Shown: piece after piece, positions 36,662-44,675 of the stretch
Numbering within the stretch: position 1 is the first letter of the stretch
How the letters are laid out: every line of letters starts with the position of its first letter
Assembly: GCF_024585165.1 (NCBI RefSeq)
Contig: NZ_CP029008.1
Span: 4,216,001-4,280,000, forward strand
From: Bradyrhizobium sp. WBOS07
Lineage (GTDB): Bacteria > Pseudomonadota > Alphaproteobacteria > Rhizobiales > Xanthobacteraceae
Length of the DNA stretch: 64,000 bases
Direction: 5' to 3'
Notes under the pieces: model-generated
What the model saw: only the letters and a program-made list of their open reading frames with translations
The model's database searches: none
What the model was told of the DNA's origin: nothing
Program-made: the position numbers and the translations under genes

Positions 36662-37288
36662 ATGTCAAGGGTGAGAACCAGGCCGACCAGGGACGATACG
36701 CGCGACAAACTGTTCGAGGCGGCCGCGCGCGTGTTCGAACAGGACGGCATCGGCGGCGCCAGCATCGAGGCGATCGCGGCGGCGGCAGGCTTCAGCCGCG
36801 GCGCGTTCTATTCGAACTTCAAGAGCAAGGACGAGCTGATCATCGCCATGCTCGAGGACCACGTCGAGCAGTCGATCCGGCGCAACATGGACATCCTCGC
36901 CCAGCACGACAATCTCGACGATTTCATCGCCGCGCTGAAGGCGATGGACCGCACGCGGCAGGATCCGCTCGGCCGCTCCCCGCTGCTGCACATCGAGATG
37001 ATCCTGTTCGTCGCGCGCGCCGAGAAGCGCCGGCCCGAGCTCGCCAAACGCCTGCGCGCGCGCCGCAAGCTGGTCGCCGACATCGTCGAGGCCACGCTGA
37101 AGAGCAACGGCAAGAACGGCAATCTGGACCCGCCCTGGATGGCCTCCGTCGTGCTCGCATTGGAGGACGGCTTCCGCCTGCACCGGCTGATCGATCCCGA
37201 GACCACGCCGGCCGACAGCTTTCTGCGCGCCATCACCGATCTTCGGCGCCGGACGGGATTGGCGGCGAGCCAGGGCGCATCTTCATAG
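36662..37288 (+). CDS. TetR/AcrR family transcriptional regulator
   Basis: A 208-residue repressor. The N-terminal helix-turn-helix domain is RDKLFEAAARVFEQDGIGGA then SIEAIAAAAGFSRGAFYSNF, the classic TetR pattern, followed by a helical ligand domain (HIEMILFVARAEKRRPELAK). The ATG at 36662 is chosen for the normal distance to the HTH. It most likely binds the 36612-36639 palindrome, repressing itself and the divergent P450 until a ligand appears. Confidence 0.93.
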   Translation: MSRVRTRPTRDDTRDKLFEAAARVFEQDGIGGASIEAIAAAAGFSRGAFYSNFKSKDELIIAMLEDHVEQSIRRNMDILAQHDNLDDFIAALKAMDRTRQDPLGRSPLLHIEMILFVARAEKRRPELAKRLRARRKLVADIVEATLKSNGKNGNLDPPWMASVVLALEDGFRLHRLIDPETTPADSFLRAITDLRRRTGLAASQGASS

Positions 37289-37421
37289 GACGCGAGCCGG
37301 CTTCCCCCTCGTCGCGCCGCATCGACGGCGCGGCGATAGTGCTGGCTATTGCCGCGCCAAGAGCGCATGCTCGCGGGCAGCCGGCACCGGTTGGGGCTTC
37401 ACTTGCGAAAGGCAGGCGTGC

Positions 37422-37550
37422 ATGACCATCCGCTCGCGGCGCGAAACCGTCACGTTCAGGCATCCGTTCCGCAGGCACCGCATCGACCGCGTCTTGCCGG
37501 CCGATCTCGCGAACGCGCAAGCTGCAGACGCGAGCATCGCCAATGACTGA
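37422..37550 (+). CDS. Small protein, apparently truncated member of a Bradyrhizobium family
   Basis: A 42-codon frame from ATG at 37422 to TGA at 37548. It starts MTIRSRRETVTFRHPFRRHR, a pattern I associate with a ~60-residue protein family common in Bradyrhizobium that continues with a 'LPAG-Y-V-TDEE' stretch. Here homology fades after IDRVLPADL and the frame ends early, overlapping the next gene's ATG by eight bases. It may be a real short version or a decayed copy. Confidence 0.5.
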   Translation: MTIRSRRETVTFRHPFRRHRIDRVLPADLANAQAADASIAND

Positions 37551-37839
37551 TCATCCCGTCGATCTCGACAAGCACCGCGGCATGGCCGCACAGAAGGCCA
37601 CCGACCTGCGCCGTGCGCTGGCCGAGGTCGAGGCCAACGCCAGAGAGCTGCGCGAGCGCGAGGCCGATCTCGAGCACCGTATGATGACGGTGCCCGCCGC
37701 GTCCTGGTCGGAGGCCGCGGTGAAGGCCCGTCATTTGCTCAACCTCTATGCCGCGAGCCTGCCCGCCGAGGACACGCGCCATCGCGCGCTGGTGGCGACG
37801 CTGTTCGACGATTTTGCCCGGCTGTCGGGGGAGAGCTGA
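37543..37839 (+). CDS. Hypothetical protein, 98 aa
   Basis: Unrecognised. It begins MTDHPVDLDKHRGMAAQKAT and is mostly helical: a first charged helix (LRRALAEVEANARELREREA) likely forming a coiled coil, then SEAAVKARHLLNLYAASLPA and ALVATLFDDFARL. Similar short cytoplasmic proteins occur widely in Bradyrhizobium. It overlaps the end of the preceding small frame, suggesting coupling. Confidence 0.7.
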   Translation: MTDHPVDLDKHRGMAAQKATDLRRALAEVEANARELREREADLEHRMMTVPAASWSEAAVKARHLLNLYAASLPAEDTRHRALVATLFDDFARLSGES

Positions 37840-37959
37840 GGCGAACGACCGCCGCCTGCATTCTCAACGCGCCATGCGCGACGGGAACGCAGGCGGCCGG
37901 TCGCCGTGCTGATTTGAGGGGGGGCGATCGTGCCTGGCAATCACGCAACGGAGCATGCC

Positions 37960-38238
37960 ATGACATTGACCAGCGGCCGCTTCATCAGCCACGAATACGA
38001 CCGGATGATCGTCCGGTTCTCGATGCATGACGGCACCAGGGAGATTCCTTGCGCCGTCTCGACCTCCGCGATGGACGATCTCGAGCGTGGCTCCCAAGTC
38101 AAGCCCGAACAGCGCGAAGCTCAGTTCGCCCGCCTGCGCGAGCGCATCGAAGCACGCGCGGCGAGCAAATATCGCGCGACGGAGTTCGAAGGAACGCCGC
38201 CGGGCATCGTGCTGCGCGGCATCGACTTCAGGTCATAG
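37960..38238 (+). CDS. DUF1488 family protein
   Basis: A 92-residue protein with the DUF1488 pattern: RFISHEYDRMIVRFSMHDGT, REIPCAVSTSAMDDLE and a helical tail with RLRERIEARAASKYRA. The ATG at 37960 has a GGAG site; a GTG at 37930 would extend it without homology. Function unknown. It is convergent with the rpsU paralog, with only 15 bases between the stops. Confidence 0.85.
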   Translation: MTLTSGRFISHEYDRMIVRFSMHDGTREIPCAVSTSAMDDLERGSQVKPEQREAQFARLRERIEARAASKYRATEFEGTPPGIVLRGIDFRS

Positions 38239-38253
38239 CGACGGCGATTCTCT

Positions 38254-38529
38254 CTACTCGGTTCGTGCCTTGATCTCCGGCAAGGGCGGCTTGCGTTCAA
38301 AGGGCTTCTTCTTCGGCGGCGCCGGCAGCACCCCCTCTCTGATCGCTTGTTTCCGGGCCAGCTTGCGCGCGCGACGAACAGCTTCGGATTTCTCGCGTGC
38401 CTTTCGCTCGGACGGCTTTTCATACGAGCGCCGTTGCTTCATTTCGCGAAAGACGCCCTCGCGCTGCATCTTCTTCTTGAGAACGCGGAGTGCCTGCTCG
38501 ACGTTGTTGTCTCTGACGAGTACGTGCAA
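38254..38529 (-). CDS. rpsU: 30S ribosomal protein S21 paralog
   Basis: The first ~60 residues match bS21: [40 protein letters not shown] and [19 protein letters not shown], followed by an extended Lys/Pro-rich tail ([20 protein letters not shown]). I place the start at TTG 38529, because the protein then begins M-HVLVRDNN, as S21 proteins do, with GGGAGAA four bases upstream. The alternative ATG at 38565 adds twelve unrelated residues. S21 helps 30S subunits find start sites. Proximity to a cold-shock gene suggests a stress-condition paralog. Confidence 0.88.
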   Translation of the reverse strand: MHVLVRDNNVEQALRVLKKKMQREGVFREMKQRRSYEKPSERKAREKSEAVRRARKLARKQAIREGVLPAPPKKKPFERKPPLPEIKARTE

Positions 38530-38800
38530 TTGATTCTCCCGACCGGGGGCTGCGAAGGGCGACACGTCCTGCAGGCAGCCAATTGCGCAGGAGCTTCATT
38601 GCGAATTTCGAGGATAGCGGCGGCGACGTTGGTCGCGGCTTCGGACGCTGGTCTGCTTGTCACGGCGATCAGACACCGTGACCATTGTCATGCAGCGCTG
38701 TCAATCGCTAACGTCCTGCTGGCAGATCGATGGATCCGCGCAAAGCGCCTCGATCGGAACAGACGAATTGGCTCGTTCGAAAACAAACCGGCCTGGCTCC

Positions 38801-38828
38801 TTGCAAAATCCTGGGGATCATGTATATT
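38801..38828 (+). promoter_or_regulatory. cspA promoter with long leader
   Basis: TTGCAA (38801-38806), 16 bases, TATATT (38823-38828). Initiation near 38835 would give a ~120-base untranslated leader before the cold-shock ATG, as is usual for cold-regulated csp messages. The leader contains GC hairpins (for example GCGCG at ~38917 against CGCGC at ~38938). The remaining divergent region (38530-38800) has no other feature I can support. Confidence 0.6.
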
Positions 38829-38957
38829 GAAGTCGTTCGATTAGCCGCTGTGCCTTGTTGAATGCGCCCGCGGGCTCCTTTTCCAAAGACATCGACGAAG
38901 TTGAAGATGACCGCGTGATTGTCGCGCGGAATGCGCTCGCGCGCTTTGGAGAAGAAG

Positions 38958-39167
38958 ATGACGACAGGTACGGTCAAGTGGTTCAATGGCCAAAAAGGCT
39001 TCGGTTTCATTCAGCCGAACGACGGCGGCAACGATGTGTTCGTTCACATCAGCGCCGTTGAACGGGCTGGTCTTGCAGGTCTCGGAGAAGGCCAGCAGGT
39101 CAATTTCGAGGTCAAGACCGACAAGATGCGAGGCAAGGTCAGCGCCGAGAATCTCTCGCTGGCTTGA
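38958..39167 (+). CDS. Cold-shock domain protein (CspA family)
   Basis: A 69-residue single cold-shock domain. [17 protein letters not shown] is RNP-1, DVFVHISAV is RNP-2, and the chain ends in the typical [20 protein letters not shown] strand. The ATG at 38958 sits six bases after GGAGAAG. It binds single-stranded RNA/DNA and melts mRNA structure. A strong terminator follows at 39211. Confidence 0.95.
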   Translation: MTTGTVKWFNGQKGFGFIQPNDGGNDVFVHISAVERAGLAGLGEGQQVNFEVKTDKMRGKVSAENLSLA

Positions 39168-39210
39168 TATCGTGGCGCCGTTTCACGGATGTACTGAAAC
39201 GGTCGCCGTG

Positions 39211-39240
39211 CCCGCTCAATCTTAGGATTGAGCGGGTTTA
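39211..39240 (+). terminator. Terminator of the cold-shock gene
   Basis: CCCGCTCAATC (39211-39221) and GATTGAGCGGG (39226-39236) form eleven perfect pairs around TTAG and are followed by TTTA. It sits 44 bases after the stop codon. Confidence 0.8.
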
Positions 39241-39264
39241 GTCGTTTGCGGAGCCGGGTGGACG

Positions 39265-39507
39265 ATGAGCACCAAGAAACCGGCAGAGCCGTCACCCGAA
39301 AGCGTCGCGCGATCCGATCGTCGCCGCGTGGCCGCTGAAGACGGAGCGCGAGCAATGGCCGACGCCGAACGGCAGGCCATCGAAGTTCGCAAGAACATGG
39401 CGCGGCTGCGAGCCGCGCGCGAGGCCAAGGAAGCGGCTGACGCAGCAGTTCGGCTGGCTTTGCCGACGCCGGCGCCAAAGAAGCGCTCGAAGAAGCCGGC
39501 AGGATAA
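39265..39507 (+). CDS. Hypothetical protein, 80 aa, Ala/Arg-rich helical
   Basis: Unrecognised. It starts MSTKKPAEPSPESVARSDRR, then one long amphipathic helix (ADAERQAIEVRKNMARLRAA) and a basic Pro/Lys tail (PTPAPKKRSKKPAG) of the kind found in nucleic-acid-associated proteins. It follows the cold-shock terminator by 25 bases, so it needs its own promoter. Small basic proteins of this type recur in this island. Confidence 0.65.
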   Translation: MSTKKPAEPSPESVARSDRRRVAAEDGARAMADAERQAIEVRKNMARLRAAREAKEAADAAVRLALPTPAPKKRSKKPAG

Positions 39508-39564
39508 TCGTCTTCAAGCTGCCGCTGCCTCGAGGGGCCGATCACATGCCGGAGGGTGCAGATC

Positions 39565-39777
39565 GTGCCTAGAATCAAGCCAGACCACGGAACCATCACC
39601 TTCTTTCTCGCGTCCGGCGCCAATCGGCAGATGTGCCAGCTTGCCACGACGTTCAACACGCAGAAGCAGGCGTTCAGCTATCTGCAGAAGCATCGAACCG
39701 AGTTCGAGCGCATGGCGCGGGAACGGCTTGCTTCAGGCGAGCTCCAGGACGGCGTCGTCGTGCTTTCCATGCTCTAG
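39565..39777 (+). CDS. Hypothetical protein, 70 aa
   Basis: Unrecognised. I place the start at GTG 39565 because GGAGG lies nine bases upstream; a GTG at 39556 is too close to that site. It reads MPRIKPDHGTITFFLASGAN, then RQMCQLATTFNTQKQAFSYL and ends DGVVVLSML, a compact alpha/beta pattern. No family assigned. Confidence 0.65.
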   Translation: MPRIKPDHGTITFFLASGANRQMCQLATTFNTQKQAFSYLQKHRTEFERMARERLASGELQDGVVVLSML

Positions 39778-39825
39778 CTGCAGCGCCGCGACGGTATGGC
39801 GCTTGTCGCAGCAGAAGTGCGACGC

Positions 39826-40014
39826 CTAAGGCGTCCTCTCGGACCGGCTCCGCAGTTCAGCCTCCCTCGCCAGCCGTTCGGCCTTCAGTCGTTCCCGATT
39901 TGCCTGGAAAGCCTGTTCCGCCTTCTCGTAATCGGTCGCCGGCTTCGCCGCGGCCTGTTGCTTGAAGTGGCTGTTCGCCTCGTTCGCTGCACGCGATGGG
40001 GAATGCGGTTTCAT
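39826..40014 (-). CDS. Hypothetical protein, 62 aa, charged helix
   Basis: Unrecognised. Starts MKPHSPSRAANEANSHFKQQ, followed by a single highly charged helix (AFQANRERLKAERLAREAEL). Codon use matches the neighbours. It lies 62 bases downstream of the next leftward gene and may share its transcript. Confidence 0.55.
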   Translation of the reverse strand: MKPHSPSRAANEANSHFKQQAAAKPATDYEKAEQAFQANRERLKAERLAREAELRSRSERTP

Positions 40015-40076
40015 CTGTCGTCCTCATGTCTCTGGCGGCTCGAAGTCCTCGGTGTCGGGGCTTCCTGGTGCTCGCC

Positions 40077-40430
40077 TTATTCCTGGACCGGCTTGCTGCG
40101 TTTGGCTCGATCGATTCGCACGTGGTCGAACTCCTTGGGTCCATCGAGCAGAGCCCGCTTGCGGATCGCCCGATCATCGGCCGTCGTGGTGCTGTCCGCC
40201 ATGCGATCGATCGCATCCCCAGCCATCTCGCGGGCGCGCAGCTTCTGTCGATCCTCGTCGGCGTGCGCAAGTCCCAGCTCCACCAAACGACCTATGGCCT
40301 GGGACAGGCTGGGTCTTTCGTCCTGAAGCGCCATCCATGCGGTGATGGCTCTGAGCAGCGATTGCGAAGGCCGAAAACCTGCCGAATGAACCAAGGGGGT
40401 GGCCTTTTCCGGTCTTTTCGTCGCAGCCAT
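40077..40430 (-). CDS. Hypothetical protein, 117 aa
   Basis: Unrecognised. From the ATG at 40430 it reads MAATKRPEKATPLVHSAGFR, then PSQSLLRAITAWMALQDERP and SLSQAIGRLVELGLAHADED. The 'PS-S-AIRRLVELGL' helix is like the second helix of ribbon-helix-helix or related small DNA-binding proteins, but the first strand is not clear. A C-terminal basic tail follows. Could be a small regulator. Confidence 0.6.
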   Translation of the reverse strand: MAATKRPEKATPLVHSAGFRPSQSLLRAITAWMALQDERPSLSQAIGRLVELGLAHADEDRQKLRAREMAGDAIDRMADSTTTADDRAIRKRALLDGPKEFDHVRIDRAKRSKPVQE

Positions 40431-40543
40431 GCAGTCTCCAGACTGGATACGGCGTGGCGCCCCTCCGGCAGGTCTCACTCAAGCAAACCGCCGATCTGCC
40501 GATGCGTTCCTAATTGCCGAGAATATCGCCAGAGAGCAAACGA

Positions 40544-40771
40544 TTATGCTGACCGCCTCACCGCGCCAGGACCGCTCGGCGCGACATCGAGCTTCCCCAG
40601 CATCGCCTTCGCCTGCTCGGCGCAGTGCTCGATCAGCCAGCGCTCGAAGGCGACGGGCGGAAGCGCGGGGGCGTAGAGGAAGCCTTGCACGACGTCGCAG
40701 CCGAGTGCGGCCAGCGTCTTGCGCTGGCCCTCGGTCTCGACGCCCTCGGCGACGACGGTCATGCCGAGGCC
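40544..40771 (-). pseudogene. Severed C-terminal end of the GGDEF/EAL protein
   Basis: In the same frame as the upstream gene and directly after its TAG. It encodes GLGMTVVAEGVETEGQRKTL, the last conserved EAL-domain motif, and continues to a natural-looking end (…PSGPGAVRRSA). Together with 40772-43129 it would make an ~860-residue protein. An internal ATG at 40762 exists, but the 72-residue piece alone cannot fold as an EAL domain. Confidence 0.8.
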
Positions 40772-43129
40772 CTAGCCGACGCGCACAACGGCGGTGGCGA
40801 TGGCGAGCGCACCTGCGTCGCGCTCGATGTCGTGCATGAAGCTGCGGTCGATCTTGAGTTCGCGGATCGGCAGATGCGCAAGGCGGCTGAGGCTGGAATA
40901 TCCGGTGCCGAAATCGTCCACCGCGAGCCCGACGCCGAGCGCGCGGATCGCGGTCATCGTCTCCAGCGCGGCGACGCTGTCCTGCATGAACGCGCCCTCG
41001 GTGATCTCCAGCATCAGGGCATCCGCCGGCAGGTCGTATTCGGCGAGGACGTCCTTGAGCCGCGCGGCGAGCGTGACGTTGCGGAAATTGATCGGCGACA
41101 GGTTCACCGACACGCAGGGAATGTTGAGGCCGGCACGGCGCCAGCTCGCCATCTGCCGGCAGGCTTCGCGCACCGACCACAGGCCGATCTGCTCGATCAG
41201 GCCGCACTCCTCCGCGAGCGGAATGAACTTTGCCGGCGAGACGTCGCCGAGCACGGCATCGTGCCAGCGCGACAGCGCCTCGACGCCGTGGATCGCGCCG
41301 TCGCAGCTGCGGATCTGCGGCTGGTAGCTCAGGCTCAGCGCGCCTTCAGCGATGGCGCGGCGGAGCGCTGCGATCAGCGCCAGGCGCTGCTCGGCGAGCC
41401 CGTTCATCTCGGCACTGAAGATGCGATAGGTCGAGCGTCCGGCCTGCTTGGCCATGTACATGGCGGCGTCGGCCTGCTGCATCAGCGTGTCGATGTCGGT
41501 GGCATGGTCGGGGTAGAGGCTGATGCCGATGCTGGCCGACATCGGCATCAGCTTCGATCCGAGCCTCAAGGGGACAGCCAGCGCCTCGGTGATGTCAGCT
41601 GCGACGCCTGCGGCGCTCTCGGCATTGCGTTGCGGCAGCAGGATGACGAATTCGTCTCCGCCGAGCCGTCCCAGCATGTCTTCGGGCCCGATCTGCTCGC
41701 GCAGACGCTGGGCGAGCTGGACCAGCAGCTCGTCGCCAGCCGCGTGACCGAGCGTGTCGTTGACGTCCTTGAAATGGTCGACATCGAGGAAGGCCAGCGC
41801 GACATGGCTGCCGGTCGGGCAGGCATCGATCGCGGTGGTGATCAGGTGCCGCAGCTGCGCGCGGTTCGGCAGGCCGGTGAGGATGTCGTGATAGGCGAGC
41901 CGCGCGATCTCGGCGCGGGCCTCCTTGCGTTCGATCGCGAAGGCGCCGAGATTGACGCAGGCCTCGACGATGCGCCGGTGCCAGTTGCTCGGCGCGCGCG
42001 GCTCCCGAAAGTAGAAGGCGAAGGTCGCGATGACCCGGCCGTCCTTGGACTTGATCGGCGTCGACCAGCAGGCGCGCAGGCCGATCCCGAGCGGCATGGC
42101 CTTGTAGGGCTGCCAGCGGGCATCGGTCTCGAGGTCGGTCGCCAGCACCGGCTCGCCGTAGAAGGCGGCAGAGCCGCAGGAGCCGACATTCGGGCCGATC
42201 CCAATGCCGTCCAATGCGCGGGAATATTCCTCCGGCAGAGAGGGACCGCCGAGCGGGTGGAGCAGGCCGGCGGCATCGACGTGGAGCAGCGAGCAGACGA
42301 CGTCGGGCGCGATCTGCTCGACGCGGCGGCACAGCCTATCGGCGATGTCGGCAATCGGAACCTCGTCCGCGAGCGAGGCCATGATGAGCTGCTGCAGCGA
42401 GCGCAATTGCCTGGTCTCGGTGATGTCCTCGATCAGCGCGAGGATGTGCTTGACCCGACCCTTGTTGTCGCGGAACGCGTCGATCCGGGCCCAGATCCAG
42501 ATCTCCTCGCCGTGCTTGTCGTAGGCGAGCACCTCGGCCTCGCCGCGGCGGCCGCCACGCATCAGACGCTCGACCAGCTTCGCGATCGCCTTGCGGTCGG
42601 TGTGGCGGCCGGCGATGAGCTCATCTGCGCGGTGGCCCTCGGCCTCGGCGCTGCTGTAGCCGAACAGCGTGGTGAAAGCCGTGTTGACGTAGACGATGTT
42701 CTGCTCGGTGTCGGCGATGATCACTGCCCGGTTGCTCTGATCGGCGACGGCGTGGAGAAGCCCGATTCTGGCGCGGCGCTCGGCATCCGCGGTGACGTCG
42801 CGCGCGAACACGACGCGATGGGTCGCGCCGTCATGCGCAATGGACGAGAGCGATATGGCCGCACGGATCCGGCTGCCGTCGTGCCGCACGAGGCTGATCT
42901 CGTCGCGGAATTCCGCGACCGGATCGGCCTGAAGACATTTGAGGGTGAGAATTTCGGCATCGCGGCCGAGCGCGTCGGTGCGCGCGAGCTTCCAGATCCG
43001 CTCCGCACTGGCGTTGAAATGCGTGATGCGGTGCGCACCATCGACAATGACGACGCCATCGTCGGCGCGTTCAAGTGCAGCCAACAGCACGTCCGGAGTT
43101 TCTGTCGCAAGATGATCGGAGGCAGACAT
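40772..43129 (-). CDS. PAS-PAS-GAF-GGDEF-EAL cyclic-di-GMP protein, truncated by an in-frame amber codon
   Basis: From the ATG at 43129 the 785-residue product has a PAS domain (LERADDGVVIVDGAHRITHF), a second PAS (VIIADTEQNIVYVNTAFTTL), a GAF region around ACWSTPIKSKDGRVIATFAF, a GGDEF domain with an intact active motif (MLGRLGGDEFVILL) and most of an EAL domain (GVEALSRWHDAVLGDVSPAK). The frame stops at TAG 40774-40772, right after ATAVVRVG, just before the AEGVE motif that is needed for a complete EAL barrel. Diguanylate cyclase activity could survive; phosphodiesterase activity should not. A single C-to-T change from a Gln codon would explain it. Confidence 0.85.
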   Translation of the reverse strand: MSASDHLATETPDVLLAALERADDGVVIVDGAHRITHFNASAERIWKLARTDALGRDAEILTLKCLQADPVAEFRDEISLVRHDGSRIRAAISLSSIAHDGATHRVVFARDVTADAERRARIGLLHAVADQSNRAVIIADTEQNIVYVNTAFTTLFGYSSAEAEGHRADELIAGRHTDRKAIAKLVERLMRGGRRGEAEVLAYDKHGEEIWIWARIDAFRDNKGRVKHILALIEDITETRQLRSLQQLIMASLADEVPIADIADRLCRRVEQIAPDVVCSLLHVDAAGLLHPLGGPSLPEEYSRALDGIGIGPNVGSCGSAAFYGEPVLATDLETDARWQPYKAMPLGIGLRACWSTPIKSKDGRVIATFAFYFREPRAPSNWHRRIVEACVNLGAFAIERKEARAEIARLAYHDILTGLPNRAQLRHLITTAIDACPTGSHVALAFLDVDHFKDVNDTLGHAAGDELLVQLAQRLREQIGPEDMLGRLGGDEFVILLPQRNAESAAGVAADITEALAVPLRLGSKLMPMSASIGISLYPDHATDIDTLMQQADAAMYMAKQAGRSTYRIFSAEMNGLAEQRLALIAALRRAIAEGALSLSYQPQIRSCDGAIHGVEALSRWHDAVLGDVSPAKFIPLAEECGLIEQIGLWSVREACRQMASWRRAGLNIPCVSVNLSPINFRNVTLAARLKDVLAEYDLPADALMLEITEGAFMQDSVAALETMTAIRALGVGLAVDDFGTGYSSLSRLAHLPIRELKIDRSFMHDIERDAGALAIATAVVRVG

Positions 43130-43285
43130 CGGAGACCGGGAACATCGGGAAGAAGCGGCAATCGGCCCGAAGCTACGCTCCGATGGTGTCCAAGACGTTT
43201 TTGAATATCGCCTCGCATCTGCCAAGCCGCGACATGCTTAACATTCGGCAAAAGCAGCGCAGGTAATGCAGTGTGTGCCCGCAAC

Positions 43286-44584
43286 TCACTCCGCGGTTCG
43301 GCTCTGCGGCTTGTGCAGCCGGCCGGCCACCGCCCTCACCTTGCCCGGCGATGCCCGCCAGATCGCGAGCGCCGACAATCCGCTCACGATGATCGCGAGG
43401 CCGAAGGCGAGCGTGTAGTCGCCGGTGCGATCATGGAGCACGCCGGTCAGCCATGGTCCGGCCGCCCCGCCTGCGAGCGCGGCCAGCATGATGGTGCCGA
43501 AGATGCTGCCCTGGTGCTTGCCCTGGAAAATCTCGAACACCACCGCACCCATGATCGAGGTGAGACCGTAGCCGAGCGCGCCTTGCGCGAGCACCATGAG
43601 ATAGACGAGCCAGAGCGAGGATTGATACTTCAAGCCGATCAGCGCGGCGAAGCAGATCACGAAGCCTGCGCAGCTGATCGCCCAGACCCACTCCCGCCCG
43701 ATGCGGTCGGAGACATGGCCCAGCACGATCTGCCCGGGAATGCCGAGCAGGCTGACGGTGCCGAGCGCCCACACCGCGACGGAAGGGCTGAAGCCGATGT
43801 CGAGCAGGAACTTGGTCTGGTGCACCTGCACTGCGTACCAGATGTACAGGCCCGAGAAATAGCCGAGCGCGATCCACCAGAAGCGCGCGGTCGCGACGGC
43901 GCGCTTCAGCGTCCAGTCGGTATTGACCCAGGCCGGATCGACCACGTTGGAGACCGGTGGGGCACTGCCCGCAGCCAGGGCGGCATCGCCGTCCGGCTCG
44001 AGGCCGATGTCCTGCGGGCGCTTGTGCAGCAGCAGGTTCACCGGCGCCAGCACGATCAGGACGAGCAGGCCCATCGCGGTGCAGGCGGTGCGCCAGCCGG
44101 TCGCTTCGATCATGTGCTGCACCCATGGCAGCAGCGTCACCGAGCCGATGCCGACGCCGGCGAAAGCGATGCCGATGGCGAAGCCGCGCTTGCGGATGAA
44201 CCAGTTCGGCAGGAACAGCGACTGGCCGGAATAGCCGAGACACACCGAGCCGGCACCGACCATGACGCCGATGGTGACATAGAGATGCCAGGGCGCGCTG
44301 GTGAGCGGCGCAAGCAGCAAGCCGCCGCCCATCAGCACCACCCCGAGCTCCATCACCGCGCGCGGGCCGGCGCGGTCCATCAGGCGGCCGATCAGCGGGC
44401 TGACCACGCCCGACACCACGAAGCCGAAGGAGAAGGCGCCGGCGGTCACGCCACGCTCCCAGCCGAACTCCGAGATGATGGGCGGAAAGAACAGCGAAAA
44501 GGCGGTGCGCGCGTTGACGCCGATGGCCATGGTGACGAAGGTCACGGCGACCACGACCCAGCCGTAGAAGAACGGAAGCCGCAT
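43286..44584 (-). CDS. MFS transporter
   Basis: A 432-residue major facilitator with 12 predicted helices. It starts MRLPFFYGWVVVAVTFVTMA, has the loop 2-3 motif in GVVSPLIGRLMDRAGPRAVM and a corresponding loop in the second half (LGHVSDRIGREWVW). The pattern FYGWVVVAVTF followed by R-x-x-FSLFFPPI is common in monocarboxylate/oxalate-formate antiporter-like MFS members. The substrate is not known. It lies between two cyclic-di-GMP genes, all on the minus strand, with intergenic gaps of ~90-160 bases. Confidence 0.9.
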   Translation of the reverse strand: MRLPFFYGWVVVAVTFVTMAIGVNARTAFSLFFPPIISEFGWERGVTAGAFSFGFVVSGVVSPLIGRLMDRAGPRAVMELGVVLMGGGLLLAPLTSAPWHLYVTIGVMVGAGSVCLGYSGQSLFLPNWFIRKRGFAIGIAFAGVGIGSVTLLPWVQHMIEATGWRTACTAMGLLVLIVLAPVNLLLHKRPQDIGLEPDGDAALAAGSAPPVSNVVDPAWVNTDWTLKRAVATARFWWIALGYFSGLYIWYAVQVHQTKFLLDIGFSPSVAVWALGTVSLLGIPGQIVLGHVSDRIGREWVWAISCAGFVICFAALIGLKYQSSLWLVYLMVLAQGALGYGLTSIMGAVVFEIFQGKHQGSIFGTIMLAALAGGAAGPWLTGVLHDRTGDYTLAFGLAIIVSGLSALAIWRASPGKVRAVAGRLHKPQSRTAE

Positions 44585-44675
44585 GATGTGCTTGTTTCAT
44601 CCCTGGACGGTCCTTCCGACCATCCGGGGGTGCTCAGGTCAAGCGCTTTTCGTGCATGCCCGTCGCGCCGGGCGC

